Source of the DNA: Nectonema munidae
Taxonomy: Eukaryota > Nematomorpha > Nectonematoida > Nectonematidae
Assembly (NCBI GenBank): GCA_030549495.1
Contig: JAUIRK010001050.1
Span: 248,001 to 312,000 of the forward strand
Length of the DNA stretch: 64,000 bases
Direction: 5' to 3'
Of the stretch, positions 24,420 to 35,722 are shown one piece after another. Under the pieces are notes generated by a model. That model was not told where the DNA came from. It made no database searches and saw only the letters and a list, made by a program, of their open reading frames with translations. The number at the start of each line of letters is the position of its first letter. Position 1 is the first letter of the stretch. The translations under genes and the position numbers were made by a program.

Positions 24420-26680
24420 GTAAAGTATCAAAGAAAAGCAACGATTTCGAGCTTAACTTTGTCATAAAATATCCTTCTTGAACACTCAGCCTTTTTCTTA
24501 CGCAAGTGAATGTTTCAATGCATTTTCCTATCTTTATCTCATTTTCTTGTTATTCTGAAAATACAAGTTAGATTAAACTCGAAATTAAATTGACATACCA
24601 TTGTGATAATCATCTATATGGACGGACTTATAGGCAAAATATTCAACTTTTTACCACTCTACCAGACATTTCAAAATATTTACGCATTCGTTTGAATATT
24701 TTAACTTTTTAATATATTAAGTAAATTATATCTATAAAAAATTTGTTTTTTAAACACATATTTAATTTAAAAGTAACAACGTTGAAAGTTCAGTTTTTCG
24801 CCATCAAACGATTGAAAGTATTAATTAATTATTCTGTTATCGAATATTTGGACGCAGCATTTAAAAACTAAATCCATTATATTCTCTTGCTCGTATAATT
24901 CAATAAAATATTTCCACTTGTTCTTCTTACCACGTTTTCCCACTTTTCTCCAGAATGTACTTATTCATTGTAATGTCTTTAGGCGAAAACGCAGTGTATA
25001 CTTACCTGAGTTATCCTTCTTCATTTTCAAGAAAGTGTTCGTTACGTCCAGCTGCATTATAACAAGCAAAAATTCATGAATACTTTATTCAGAAAAGTTT
25101 GCATTCCATGTTTCACGAGATTGTTGCGTACGTCTAGCTAATATATATAAAAAGCAAAAACGTTGCCAAAATAAGTCACAATTGATTGACAGTGTTCTTT
25201 ACGCATACACGAGGTTTCGTCATTAGCCAAAAATAGAGTAAATATCGTTTTCGTTGTCAATAAGATTTCACACTATATATATTTCACTTATATATTTCAC
25301 GCAATAACACACTATATCTTTCTATATTCTTGCTCCCCATATTTATCTTGGTAAAAGCATAAGGTCGAAATATTGATTAATCCCCCTCTATTGTAAAGTC
25401 GAGATAATAAAGATTATTTCTTTCTTTTAACAAGTTTTTTCTTAATAAAATTTGGTTTAGCCCTTATTAATGTACTTGAGGAATTAAAAACTAAGTTTGT
25501 TATGAGATATTCATTTTTGGAAACACCAAAATAGGGATAATTTGGAAAAATGGCTTATTTCAGAATCTGCCTCAACTAGCTAGACGTTACACTCGTGAGG
25601 TGCTATTATATTAGTAAGGAGAAAATTATTGTTTCTAAACTTTCATCGTAAAGTATTAGTTTTTACTAAACCAAACCTACTATTTCTCAGAGTAGGGTTT
25701 CTGTAGTTTTGGATATTCTCAGGATCGTTTTCATGAGAGAGTACTTCAGGAACTTTCTTTTATTTATGGCTTATATAAATATAGCTGGTTAAATTTAAAT
25801 AGGATCTATATGTACATTATAATGATGAAGATGAGTGAATGTCACTACAAAAGGCGTACATAAAATCTATTTATGAATCATGTTACCGTAACACCAATAA
25901 CATATGCAAGACTACTTTTTCGCATTATATTTTCACATGCACTTATTATATTATGGAATTATTATTTGGAACGCATAACATTCTGAAATTTGCCCAAACT
26001 CAACGACTATCCTTCTTTTGCATCTTATCTGATTTCATTGTTTGGCATTTTAAGTCTTCTTTTTTGAAAAAAAGTATGATGATATACTCGAATATTTGTT
26101 CCTTACTATACCAATAAAATACTCAACCGGTCATTTTAATTTAGAAAAATGTAGGAAAAGCTATAGCAAGGATTACTTTACAATTAGTACCATGACATAG
26201 AGGAGGGGAGGGGTCAATGGAGCATATGTTCAGACGACAGATATAAAAATATACAAGGCCAATGTTTAAACTCTTATCATTGATGGAGAGAGATTTCGAT
26301 GTTGTCATTAAAAACATAAATCATAGTAAAAGACAAGAAATGTTGTTATAATATCCTGAAACTTTTCATTCATTTTGTAAGATTATTCTTTAAAAAGTGA
26401 ATTTAAAATTTTTTTAAAAAAGCAATCGAACGAACAGCTGCAGTGTGTAAGGGGGCTAAACTGAAACTTTTGGTGTGGGACGCGCATAGGCTTGTAAGGA
26501 CCCTCCCTGTTCACAACTAATGATTTCAAGTCTGGTAAGACTGGATGTGATTTATGAGATGTGATAATTCAATTTGGATAGATAGAAATATGGATAAGTT
26601 TTGCGTTTAGAATAATATTTTAAAAGAAGTTTAAAGGCCTTGCCAAATATTGAAAAAATGAAGAAAAAGATTAAGTTATT
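24420..26680. other. AT-rich non-coding stretch, probably intron of the SLC5-like gene
   Basis: No domain is recognised. A donor-like CTCAGGTAAGTATAC on the minus strand at about 25,010 follows a short open stretch, but the encoded residues match nothing I know. G-rich words near 26,430-26,510 could be element debris. Confidence 0.35.
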
Positions 26681-26683
26681 TAC

Positions 26684-26776
26684 CCATATTCCAATAGATA
26701 AGAGCGAGCCGAAGTAAATGAATATAACGATAACATCAATCACACTAACAAACTCCCCAATTTTGGCTGTGAGCAT
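26684..26776 (-). CDS. First coding exon of a second SLC5-like symporter
   Basis: The minus strand encodes 31 residues from an ATG at 26,776: MLTAKIGEFVSVI followed by the helix DVIVIFIYFGSLLSIGIW. It stops at a donor GTAAATAAC right after the Trp codon. Helix length, the Y-F in its middle, the closing G-(I/L)-W and the phase-0 exon end all match the exon at 1,938-2,021, so the two look like tandem paralogues. The open frame continues upstream of the chosen ATG, so an earlier start is possible. Remaining exons would lie between here and about 2 kb; only a tentative one (14.5 kb) was seen. Role by family: sodium-coupled solute uptake at a membrane; substrate unknown. Confidence 0.5.
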
Positions 26777-28068
26777 GTTAAACAGTTTTGAAATAGTGAT
26801 GTTCACAAGTGAAAGTGATAAAAAGAGACAAAATTCAGGTTTTAATCCAATCAATTCTCGTAAGTTGCATGAGGTGAATGCACAAATTTAAATGTCATTC
26901 GTTACCTTCGAAAATGAAAGAGTACAACATATTAAAATGTTTTACAATATTCTTAGGAGCAGTGTGTGAATATATGATGTGTTAAACTAGAGTGAAGGTC
27001 TTTCTTTCACCTTTTTGAGAACAAATATTTCAAAGCAGATTTATGGATAAAATAAATTTGATGAACATTGTTTATAATCTCATTATTGTTAAATATAAGG
27101 CCATGCAACCAAAAAGTAGGGAAGAGTCCATCCTTCATATCCTCATGGAATAACTTATTTCAAATTCCGCGATTCTTTCAAATAGTCAGAGAAGGAGTTC
27201 AGGCTCTATTCAAGCGTATCCATATTTATTATATAGAAGCCATGCTTTCTTTGTTGAAATAGAGCAGGATTGATTGCAAATTACGATAAATAAAATTATA
27301 TTCAAAAATTTGAGTACTACTTATTAAAATTATAGAAAAGTATGCCAAAAACACCATATCAAAATCACAAGTTTTGCAAATATTCTCTCTCCTATTTTTT
27401 GCTAGAAAGTGCAACTTATAAATGTGCTATACATGAAAATTTTGAATTACGCGATTTCCACCTAAACAATGATGAAAATTTTTACTTAAAAAGTGTTTCA
27501 AAGTTTTGAAACATCTTGTGAAAGTGAAGAAAAGGATAAAAAAAATTTGGTGGCGAGAAAACTCAAAATGGGAAATTCTGCCTCAAAAAGCTGGTTCTGA
27601 AGCCTCGGTGTGGAAAATTCGGTATCAAAAATTTGGGTTTCAAGCCGCTGTGTGCTTGCATCTCTAAAACCCTCAATGTTTTCTGTACATTATGTCTATG
27701 GTGCACTAAATAGAAAATAAATGACAAAACATTTTTAAAAACTTTAAAATATTAATTAAAGAAAATTCGGTTCAATAATAAATGATTTACGATTTTAATT
27801 AGCAGTCTTTTAAAATCAAGTTAAGCTAAAATAAACAGATCAAGACAAACTGCCCAGTTTCCACGAGCTATATAGTAGTCAATGAGTCCTAGTTTTCTGA
27901 ATACTTGAGGTCTCAATTATTCTTAAGTTAGCAATTATATATTTTACTTACAATTGTCAAGTTCTTAACATTATACTATTTACTTATTGTATAATATTTA
28001 GTATATAAAAATGGTCCTATAAATAAAATCCTTATTTTTGACAACTAACAAAAAATAAAAATATAGCG

Positions 28069-28183
28069 TTAACCGTTAACGAATCAGACAATATTTAATG
28101 TAGAGACAAAGATTTGTATTAGGAAGCATTTATAAGCAAACGATTTTATTTTGTAGTCGACAATAGGTGACACTTTTCGTTAA
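28069..28183. mobile_element. TTAA-bounded MITE, sub-family 1, worn copy
   Basis: It is bounded by TTAACCGTTAACG on the left and TTTTCGTTAA on the right. It shares ordered words with the copies at 37.5 and 38.4 kb: ATCAGAC, AATATTTAATGTA, AAGATTTGTATTA, AAGCATTTATAA, GACGATT-like and TAGTCGACA. About 115 bp, non-coding. TTAA boundaries are those of piggyBac-type elements. Confidence 0.6.
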
Positions 28184-28620
28184 CAGCTTGAAACCCCTTC
28201 ATATTTTTCCTTAGCTTCTTTTAAACCTCAACTTTGATCATTATACATTCGGCTTGATCTGACACAACTTTTGTATAAATGACATGTAAGCTGTAAAGAA
28301 TATGTACTACTGCTTAAAGATGTAAGTTTCTTCCATGCTCTTTTATTCTACAGACTTAGAAGTTGAGATAGTAATCAAAAGAGTAGAAATTGAGGAGGTT
28401 CTTTAAATTGAACATTATTATTGAAAATAATACAAGAAACAGTAATAAAAGAAAAATAATCATTTTGCAAACCCAATATATATATATATATATCTTTAAT
28501 TTTTTAGATAAATTCTTGGCCTTTTTGTTAGATTTTTAGTCATGCTTTTTACTGAATTGAAAATACGAAAATTAAAAATATAGAATACACTTTTTTGTTT
28601 ACAAAAAAATAATTACAAAG

Positions 28621-28760
28621 TTGGGGTGTGATTAAGGTGTCTAGAGATGACTGGCTTTTATAATACAAGGTTTGGCATTCGAATCAAAGCCACCTGAGTA
28701 AGGTCGAATTCACCTTGACAATTGGCAGAAAAAAATAGGTGAAAAAAGATATTCAAAAAA
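28621..28760 (+). repeat. tRNA-derived SINE
   Basis: It starts GGGGTGTGATTAAGGTGTC, with an A-box-like TGATTAAGGTG. A B-box-like GGCATTCGAATC lies about 45 bases further on (28,674-28,685), then comes a tRNA-unrelated part (CACCTGAGTAAGG) and an A-rich end. The B box has drifted from GGTTCGAATC. The order fits a tRNA-derived SINE inserted in the plus orientation. Confidence 0.6.
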
Positions 28761-28815
28761 TAAAACATTACTTAGCCTTGATAAGATGGATGACATGTTT
28801 TAGTTATTTGCATTA

Positions 28816-28952
28816 TTAACCCATTTAGGACCAATGTTCCTATTTTGGAACATAAGTAATTTCATCTTCGTCTGCTTTTTTCAATGACTTTGAATATAAA
28901 ACGTCTGCGTTTTTTAGATATCGTCTGCTTTGCTTGGTCTTAAATGGTTTAA
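28816..28952. mobile_element. TTAA-bounded MITE, sub-family 2
   Basis: The ends TTAACCCATTTAGGACC and GGTCTTAAATGGTTTAA are inverted repeats including the TTAA. Just inside the left end is a palindrome (ATGTTCCTATTTTGGAACAT). Then come CTTCGTCTGCTTTTTTCAAT and, near the right end, GATATCGTCTGCTT. The GATATCGTCTG word is shared with sub-family 1. 137 bp, non-coding. The termini are in piggyBac style. Confidence 0.7.
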
Positions 28953-30344
28953 CTCAGTGATATATTCTTGATAGCACATGATTGTTGAAAGGAGTTCCCT
29001 TTTCAGGAACAGCTTCATTTGAGTCGAATGAAATAAAAGACGAATGTGTAAATTACATTAACCACACAAAAATTTAACTAAGTTATTACATTTACACTTA
29101 ATTTTATTTACTTAACATATTAGAATATATAACTAATTATTCTCTATGCCCAGTATTGTTTCATTTAGGCAATCTTAAACAAAACATATTCTGTACACGA
29201 TAACTAAACCTTGAAAAAATTGGAGAATTGAACATTTAATAGTTAAATCAATTGAATAGAGAAAACCGATATCAAAAAACGACAGAAACATAAAAGATAA
29301 AATAAACAATATTGTGAATATGAGAGAAAATTTTACGCAAACTAATACAATCACAAATGTCAAGTATTTGAACTGAATTTTACACCCGTTAAAAATAGAA
29401 GTAAAAAATGGGTATATGTCATCTCTTTGCTTATCAACCTAAATACCCCAAAAAAGATAGGGGAATGATGGAAAATCTCCCTAAATCAAACTACTTAAAT
29501 ACATAGGAAATCACAATAAAAGTTAAAAAAGATTTATTTTGAAAAGTGAGTAATTTACAAATGAGACAAAAGGCCGTTAAAGTGCATGGTGAATTAATTT
29601 CTTCTTATCTTCACAATTTCCTCACATACACACTTGATAGCTTGCAAACTTGGATTTCTAAAAATATTAAATGAAGCAAGAAAACATATTTTCAATGTTC
29701 TAAGGCAACGAAGGTTTCTTATCGATTAAAAATTTGTGAAGCTTCAAATTAAATAAAATTTATTTTTAGCCTTGAGAAAAATCGTTCAATTCAGGTGTAC
29801 GATTGAATGAAAAAATTGAAGATGTAATTTTAAATAAAATATACTTATTTGGACTTGTAAGAGAAATTAATTTGGCGGTAGAATAGAGATTAATGTTTCC
29901 ATTGGTGAAGACAAGAGCTTCATTGAGACGTGAGAGTGCGTAGTTTTGAAGCTGAAATTAGCGATTGATTGGAAATACAGATAAAAGTAAAACACGATCT
30001 TTGTCACTTGTGTATACAGCAAAAGTTAAACCATTTATGTTATTTAAATGTATTTAAACAAGAAATCTCACCATTAAGAGATTTGAAAAGTAACCATTTT
30101 TTCAAAAAGAATAGAATGCGATTTAAACGTTAAAACAGGTGCGAGTAGTTCGGTCCTCTATTGCGCCAGTCTGGTTTTTTTTAAAGATTTTAACCGGCCA
30201 ATTACAAATAACAGCATTATGTATGATATTAAAAACCAAATTACATATATCCACATCATCTTTTCAACAAATAAACTATATTTGATAATAGGGTATCTAA
30301 AAGTGTAAGAAATAACAATATATTCAGATTAGTCATAGTAATAT

Positions 30345-30420
30345 AGGGTTCATAGTCAAAACGTCCGAAAAACAAAACGTCCGAAACCAAAATATCTAGA
30401 AATCATAACCTCACAAAGCG
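30345..30420. repeat. Short tandem AAAACGTCCGAA words
   Basis: The word AAAACGTCCGAAA occurs twice within 30 bases, followed by a worn third (CCAAAATATCTAGAAA). This looks like the terminal part of a repeat family, but I cannot name it. Confidence 0.3.
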
Positions 30421-30884
30421 AATTTTTTTAGTATAATCCTTCATGCCTGTTTGATTTCTTGTTTTCAAGTATTTCATGTCGAACTGATCTATCTGATAAC
30501 GAACTAAAGCTTTGCATAATTTCAACACGCTCTTACTCATCAAAGTTGGTAATATGTAGTTCCATCATTGGATTGTATTGGTCTGAAACTTTTATTTAAA
30601 ATTTTTCAATTTTGATATAAAATAAGCTTTTTTAAATTATATTGAAAAGTTTTGTCCATATTTCTTTTATTTTAAAACTACACGATTTGATTGGATTTTA
30701 AGAGATTGGAATGAATTTTTATCTATTCCAGTAAAAAGACACGCTTCATTATAGTGCATTTTTCATTTAAATCTAAAATGTGTAAAGTTTTAAACTAAAA
30801 AACTAGAAATAGAATTTTTTTAAATAAAAAAAGTTTTATGCTTAATTTTTCAGTTTTTTTCCTTAACTATGAACAAGTTGGTAT

Positions 30885-30955
30885 CGATGAGTAATCGAAT
30901 CCAGAGGCTTCCGTGCTGAGTCCATCATCTTAACGAACTTGCCATGCCACCCATA
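30885..30955 (-). repeat. tRNA-like SINE head
   Basis: On the minus strand the sequence has TGGCAAGTTCGTTAAGATG (A-box-like, about 30,944-30,926) and GGATTCGATTAC (B-box-like, about 30,902-30,891) at tRNA spacing. The ends do not pair as an acceptor stem. It fits a tRNA-derived SINE head of a different sub-type from the one at 28.6 kb. Confidence 0.5.
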
Positions 30956-31737
30956 CAGTATGCCGTAGTGTATGGGTGTCCAAGACGTCGGCAGCGAAGC
31001 TTTTGGAAGTAGACCGCCGCATAAAATTTAATATTTTTTATTTTTATTAGTATTTTGATTTTTTTTCGAATAAAAAAATTTATTTATTTTTAATTAGTCT
31101 TTTTGATTTAAAGAAATATTCTTCGATAAGTGTAAATGTTAAATTTAAAGTCAGTGTAACTTTTTTAGTTTTAGAGTTAGTTTCAATTTTACTTTAATTT
31201 TATGGCATGTATTCTCAGATTGTATCTTTGAGCCTTACAATTATAATCCCTACATTTTTTATCCCAACCAATGATCAACGCTGTATACTTATAATGAATA
31301 AAATGAATGAAAGCCTTATAATGAATAAATACGTCTTTTTTTATTTCATTCATGTCTAATGGTTTTAATTATAATATCGCGTCTAGTACGTATGTGTGTT
31401 ATAACTATGTGTCTTTAGTTTGATTGATTGAATTGTCTCATCAAATCATAAGTTCACTTTCGATATGTGTAATAAACTTTGTGTAGTGACCAAAGTGCCG
31501 CTGTGAATGAATATAATTGTTATCATAACAAGTTTTCTCATTAAGTTTTTACATTGATTTTGCCTAGCCGTATTGAATTGCGTACATTCGACTTTTGTGA
31601 TATTACCTTGTTTTTAACTAAAGTAAGTAAACTCAAAATTAATAGTAAAAGTATAATATAATATTCCTTTTATCAAAAGTTCAATTTTTTAAGAAAAGTA
31701 TTTCTAACTTTATTAATTCTGAATTTGTTATTTGATA

Positions 31738-33512
31738 ATGAATGAATCAAAAGAAAAACTTATCATTAACACAATGAATGGGAAGGTGACTATTTTTTTG
31801 TGATGGTCAAAGACAAGTGTTTGTGTTTAATTTGTAAGGCAATGGTTGCATTGCATAAAAAGCTAACGTGAAAAGGCATTTTCTTAAAGTACATAAAAAT
31901 TATCCTGTTGATTACTCCCAAAACACAGCTTTAAGGAAATCCAAAATTCAACGGCTCAAGGGACAATTACTTGAGCAACAGAGTAGCTTTTTCAAATACA
32001 ACACAAACTCAAAATCTGCTACTATAGCCTCATTCAAGGTTACTAAAACATTAATCAAGCATAACAAACCATTTAATGATGGGGAAATAGTGAAAGAAGC
32101 CTTCATTAAAGCGGAGGATGTGTTGTTTCAAAGTTTCAAAAATAAGTATGAAATAATGACTTGTATCAAAAACATGTAATTGTCGCGGAACACTATCATG
32201 CAAAGAACCAAGGATATTAGCCAAGATCTTGAGCAAGTTTTACAAACTAATATTGATAAGTGCATTGTACTCTCCCTCCAGTTTGACGAGTCCACTGACT
32301 ATATTGGTACTGCTCAACTCTGTGTTTTCATTAGAATGGGTTTTGATGATATGTCAGCCGAGGAAGAGCTATTGATAATATTTCCAATGAAAGAACGCAC
32401 TAGAGGTGAAGATATTTTCAGTTCATTCAAGGATTTTGTTTCACGTAAAATATTCCCCTTAGCAAATTGGTTTTAATAATGACTGATAGTGTTCCTGCAA
32501 TGACTGGTCATAAGAATGGTTTTATTGCTCTTTGTAAACGTAATGACAAAGTTCCTAGATTCACGGACTATCATTGCATCATACACAATCAAGTTCTGTG
32601 CTCGAAAGTTATGAAGTTTGATCATGTTATGGACATAGCATTCAAAACAGTCAATTACATCAGATCAAAAAGTTTATCACGTCGACAGTTTCGTGCTTTA
32701 CTAAAGGAATGTGGGGAAGAGCACAGTGAATTGCTTCTAAATATAGATGTTAGATGGTTGAGTCGTGCTAAGTTTCTCATTCGTTTTAGAGAGCTCTTGC
32801 CAAAAGTGTGTCTTTTTCTAAAAACTAAGAAAATCCATGTCCTTAATTGGGTGATTCAGAATGGCGCTGTGACCTTGCCTTTTTTTGTTACTGAAAAGTT
32901 GAATCAACTTAATACTCAATTACAAGGCAAAGAAAAAAAATATAGAAATGGTCGGCCATATAAAGCCATTTAAGGAGAAGTTAAATATACTACTGAAGCA
33001 GATTGGACGTTGAGATTGAAGCATTTCCCAAATTTAGCTGATGAAAGAGATTATAAAAAAGTTTTGTGTGTTGATAAATACATTGAATATCTCCAATCAC
33101 TCTCAAAAGAATTTGAAAAAAGATTCGAAACCTTCAATGAGCCCGAAGATATCACTAATTTTCTCTCAAACCCTTTTAAAGATGACATCAACATTGAAAT
33201 TTTAGCTAGTAAACTTGGTGATTTCCTACGGATATCTAGTTTGGCTGATTTAGAAGAACTTATAAACATCAAATGCAATTTAAGTCTCAAATCAATGTTT
33301 GGTGAGAGATTTTCGGAAATATATAAACAAATACCCAAACATTTGGATGATATTTGCTAGTTTCAATGCATTTTTTGGATCAACGTATTTGTGTGAAACG
33401 ACTTTTTCTTTTATAAATAGTATTAAAACAAAACATAGATCCCAATTAACAAATGAACACTTACAGTCAGTCATGTTTGAGAATCGCCCTGGCAAATTAT
33501 GGCCCGAATTTT
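31738..33512 (+). pseudogene. hAT transposase relic, GTF2IRD2/ZBED5-like
   Basis: The start MNESKEK is followed, after a frame change, by a BED-type finger (CLCLICKAMVALHKKANVKR, then HFLKVH). The transposase core follows: LSRNTIMQRTKDIS, LSLQFDESTDYIGTAQLCVF, MTDSVPAMTGHKNGF, YHCIIHNQVLCSKVMKF, VRWLSRAKFLIRFREL and, at the C-terminus, FGSTYLCETTFSFINSIKTK (dimerisation region) with HRSQLTNEHLQSV. Most of the length is open in four or five long pieces, with in-frame stops near 32,177 and 32,474, another near 32,971, and a frame change near 33,350. The copy is dead but young. I found no clear terminal inverted repeats. Confidence 0.85.
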
Positions 33513-33714
33513 AAAAAACGCGCACAGAAAATGCAGTGTCAGGTTTCATTTAAAAAAAACTTAATTTTGTATATTACTTATGATTTTGAATCATTATTTC
33601 TCTTATTTAAAAAAACATCATTTTTTATCTACTTGTCTTCCAAAATTTTATCATTTTTCACGGCAACTAAAGTAGTTTTTATGACAAAAAATAGTCCCAA
33701 GGAGAAAAAAGTTT

Positions 33715-34470
33715 AGCCACCTGGCTGAGATATGTCAAATTAGTTTTCAAAAAACTTAAGTTATGCTGTATAATTTTTTAGTTTTTGTTGAAGCTCTATA
33801 ACTTTTTCTGATAGACTTATTTCCTTAAAAGTTATTATGAAAGGCAAATCATTGCAAAATGTTAAAAGTTATTTTACTTTTGGTAGATTTTTGTAGCTTG
33901 CACTAATTTAGCTTTGAATGATGCTAAGAAAAATGAAGTAATGCAATCTTAATTTATTGTTTGATTTTTGTTTGCACAATTTTATCTTTATTTTATACCT
34001 TTTTTTGAGAGTCTAACTAACTTACACTTATTCTTATACACTAAAAAGAATGAAAAAATTCTAATACCAAGTTTTCTAACTTTAGTTCTGTTTTACATTT
34101 TTGATAGAAATTACCTCAGAAGAGTTATGTAATTTGGATGGGGTTTTTTTAAATTTATTTTTCTCAATGAAACATTTTTTAGGAAGAAGGAACGACTTAA
34201 AATTAATGAATGATTTTTTTCATTAAATAAAATTTCCAATTTTTTTATTGTTAATTGATATCTTTACCCCTTTTCTACACATAAATTGGAGATGGTGCGC
34301 ATCTATTTGAAGTTAGAAAGAAGGAGCTATATATAAGTCCTCATTCATTGTTGACGTTAAGCTTAAAAGGGCGGGAGAAGTTTACACTAAGCTTAATTAA
34401 GAATGAAATAGTGGACAAGAGAGGAGTAGGAATTCAGAAAAATTTGTTGTCTTTTTTGGAAGACGCTTGA
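33715..34470. other. Non-coding stretch
   Basis: AT-rich sequence without a recognised domain. Short frames here do not continue any neighbouring element. It may include the 3' part of the hAT element to its left. Confidence 0.4.
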
Positions 34471-34471
34471 A

Positions 34472-34978
34472 AGTCCGCCCCTCCAATAATTTCAAGGATA
34501 TGCGCCCCTGAATCAATCAAATTTTTTTCCTATAAACATCGCAGGGTGTCTAGTACTCTTTTCCTTTCGACTACATACACTCATATAAAACTCTCCAACC
34601 TTCAGTTATTTGTTTTCAATTGTTTTCTCTATCAATCAAATATCCTTTCATCAATTCCTGTAATGTGCCTGATAGACTTTCATTTTCAAATGAAAAGCCT
34701 ATTCGCCCCCCCCCCCAACAATTTTGGATTTTTTTTAACTAGTGTATATGCGATATGCAAATTTAATTAAAATATTTTCGCTGTTAAATTTCACCAATTT
34801 TGTAAAAAAAATATATAAAGTAATCTTATAAATTTAGGTATGCCTTGAATACACTCTATTTTAAAGGATTGCTTGAATATTTGGTCTCCAGTTATTTCCA
34901 GACCAGTAATTTTGAAAAGTGCAAAAAAAATCCCGCCCCCCTCCAATTATTTTGAGGATGTGCGCCCCTGTCAGATTA
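34472..34978. mobile_element. Pair of hAT-style ends with CGCCCC words
   Basis: Two closely similar segments end at 34,510 and 34,970. Both run CCGCCCC, a short C/T run, CAAT-ATTT, then AGGAT-(A/G)-TGCGCCCCTG. Inverted, each begins CAGGGGCGCA, a hAT-type terminus. A third, partial copy (CGCCCCCCCCCCCAACAATT) lies at about 34,704. The ends face the same way, 460 bp apart, suggesting two neighbouring or partly duplicated MITEs. Confidence 0.45.
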
Positions 34979-35583
34979 TTGTGATCGTTAATGGGTTAAA
35001 GAAACTTTTTATTTTAAGCTGACATTTTCTCGTTCATCCTAAGTGATTTTATATTTAAATTAAATTTTGTTCACTCTCAAAAGCGTTTATTTTTCATTCT
35101 GAGATCCACGTAATGAAGTAGACAGGAAAATTATTCAGTTTTTTGAGGAGAAAAAAATCTTATTTTAATACAAACGTCAAAAATATAAATGTTAAAAATG
35201 ATAAAATGAATATGTTGAAATCATAATTGATTTTACTTTAGAATGAGCATTATAATAAAATACAAAAATTCCTTTCACAAACATCCTTCGATTTCTTCCA
35301 TTCACCGATTTACAATTTCTTAGGAACGCCTGGGAACGTAACGTCCAAGAACATCGATGGTGGGCTGCTCATATATTTTCGATATGATATTTTTAATAAA
35401 GGATATTGTAGATAATGGATTGTAAATAAGCTTAAAATCGAATAAAACTTCAAGTAAAATTTATGATTAGCTTTCAATGTGCTCAAATAATAATCATTAT
35501 TGCTTAATTATTAAAAAAACTAACTTAATGAAACCTGAAATAAAACCTAAATGAAAACTAAGATAAAAACAAAAAAATCTTAC

Positions 35584-35722
35584 TGAAATCACATTGGATG
35601 AAAGAAGCGTGAGCCATTTAGAAAGAATTTTGTCAAACAGTTTAGCATCAAATGTTTTCTCAACAGTAATGTAACTTTCATATAAAATATCTACTAAAAC
35701 AAAACTTGATTTCATTTCCTTT
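35584..35722 (-). CDS. TBCD: Probable late exon of TBCD homologue
   Basis: On the minus strand a 139 nt open segment lies between an acceptor-like CATCAAAAG and a strong donor GTAAGAT. It contains ILYESYITVEKTFDAKLFDK. The C-terminal part of TBCD in other animals has an R-K-x-(T/S)-A-x-x-x-Y-E-x-L-x-x-Y motif followed by an acidic-hydrophobic helix. The spacing of Y-E, F-D-A-K-L-F-D and L-S fits, and the position after the other TBCD exons is right. The exon(s) linking it to the one at 39.1 kb were not found, so this is less certain than the rest. Confidence 0.45.

Noticed and set aside
24995-25075. Short exon candidate before a strong GTAAGT donor (minus)
   Set aside because: The possible translations are very short, have a poor acceptor and match no SLC5 segment.
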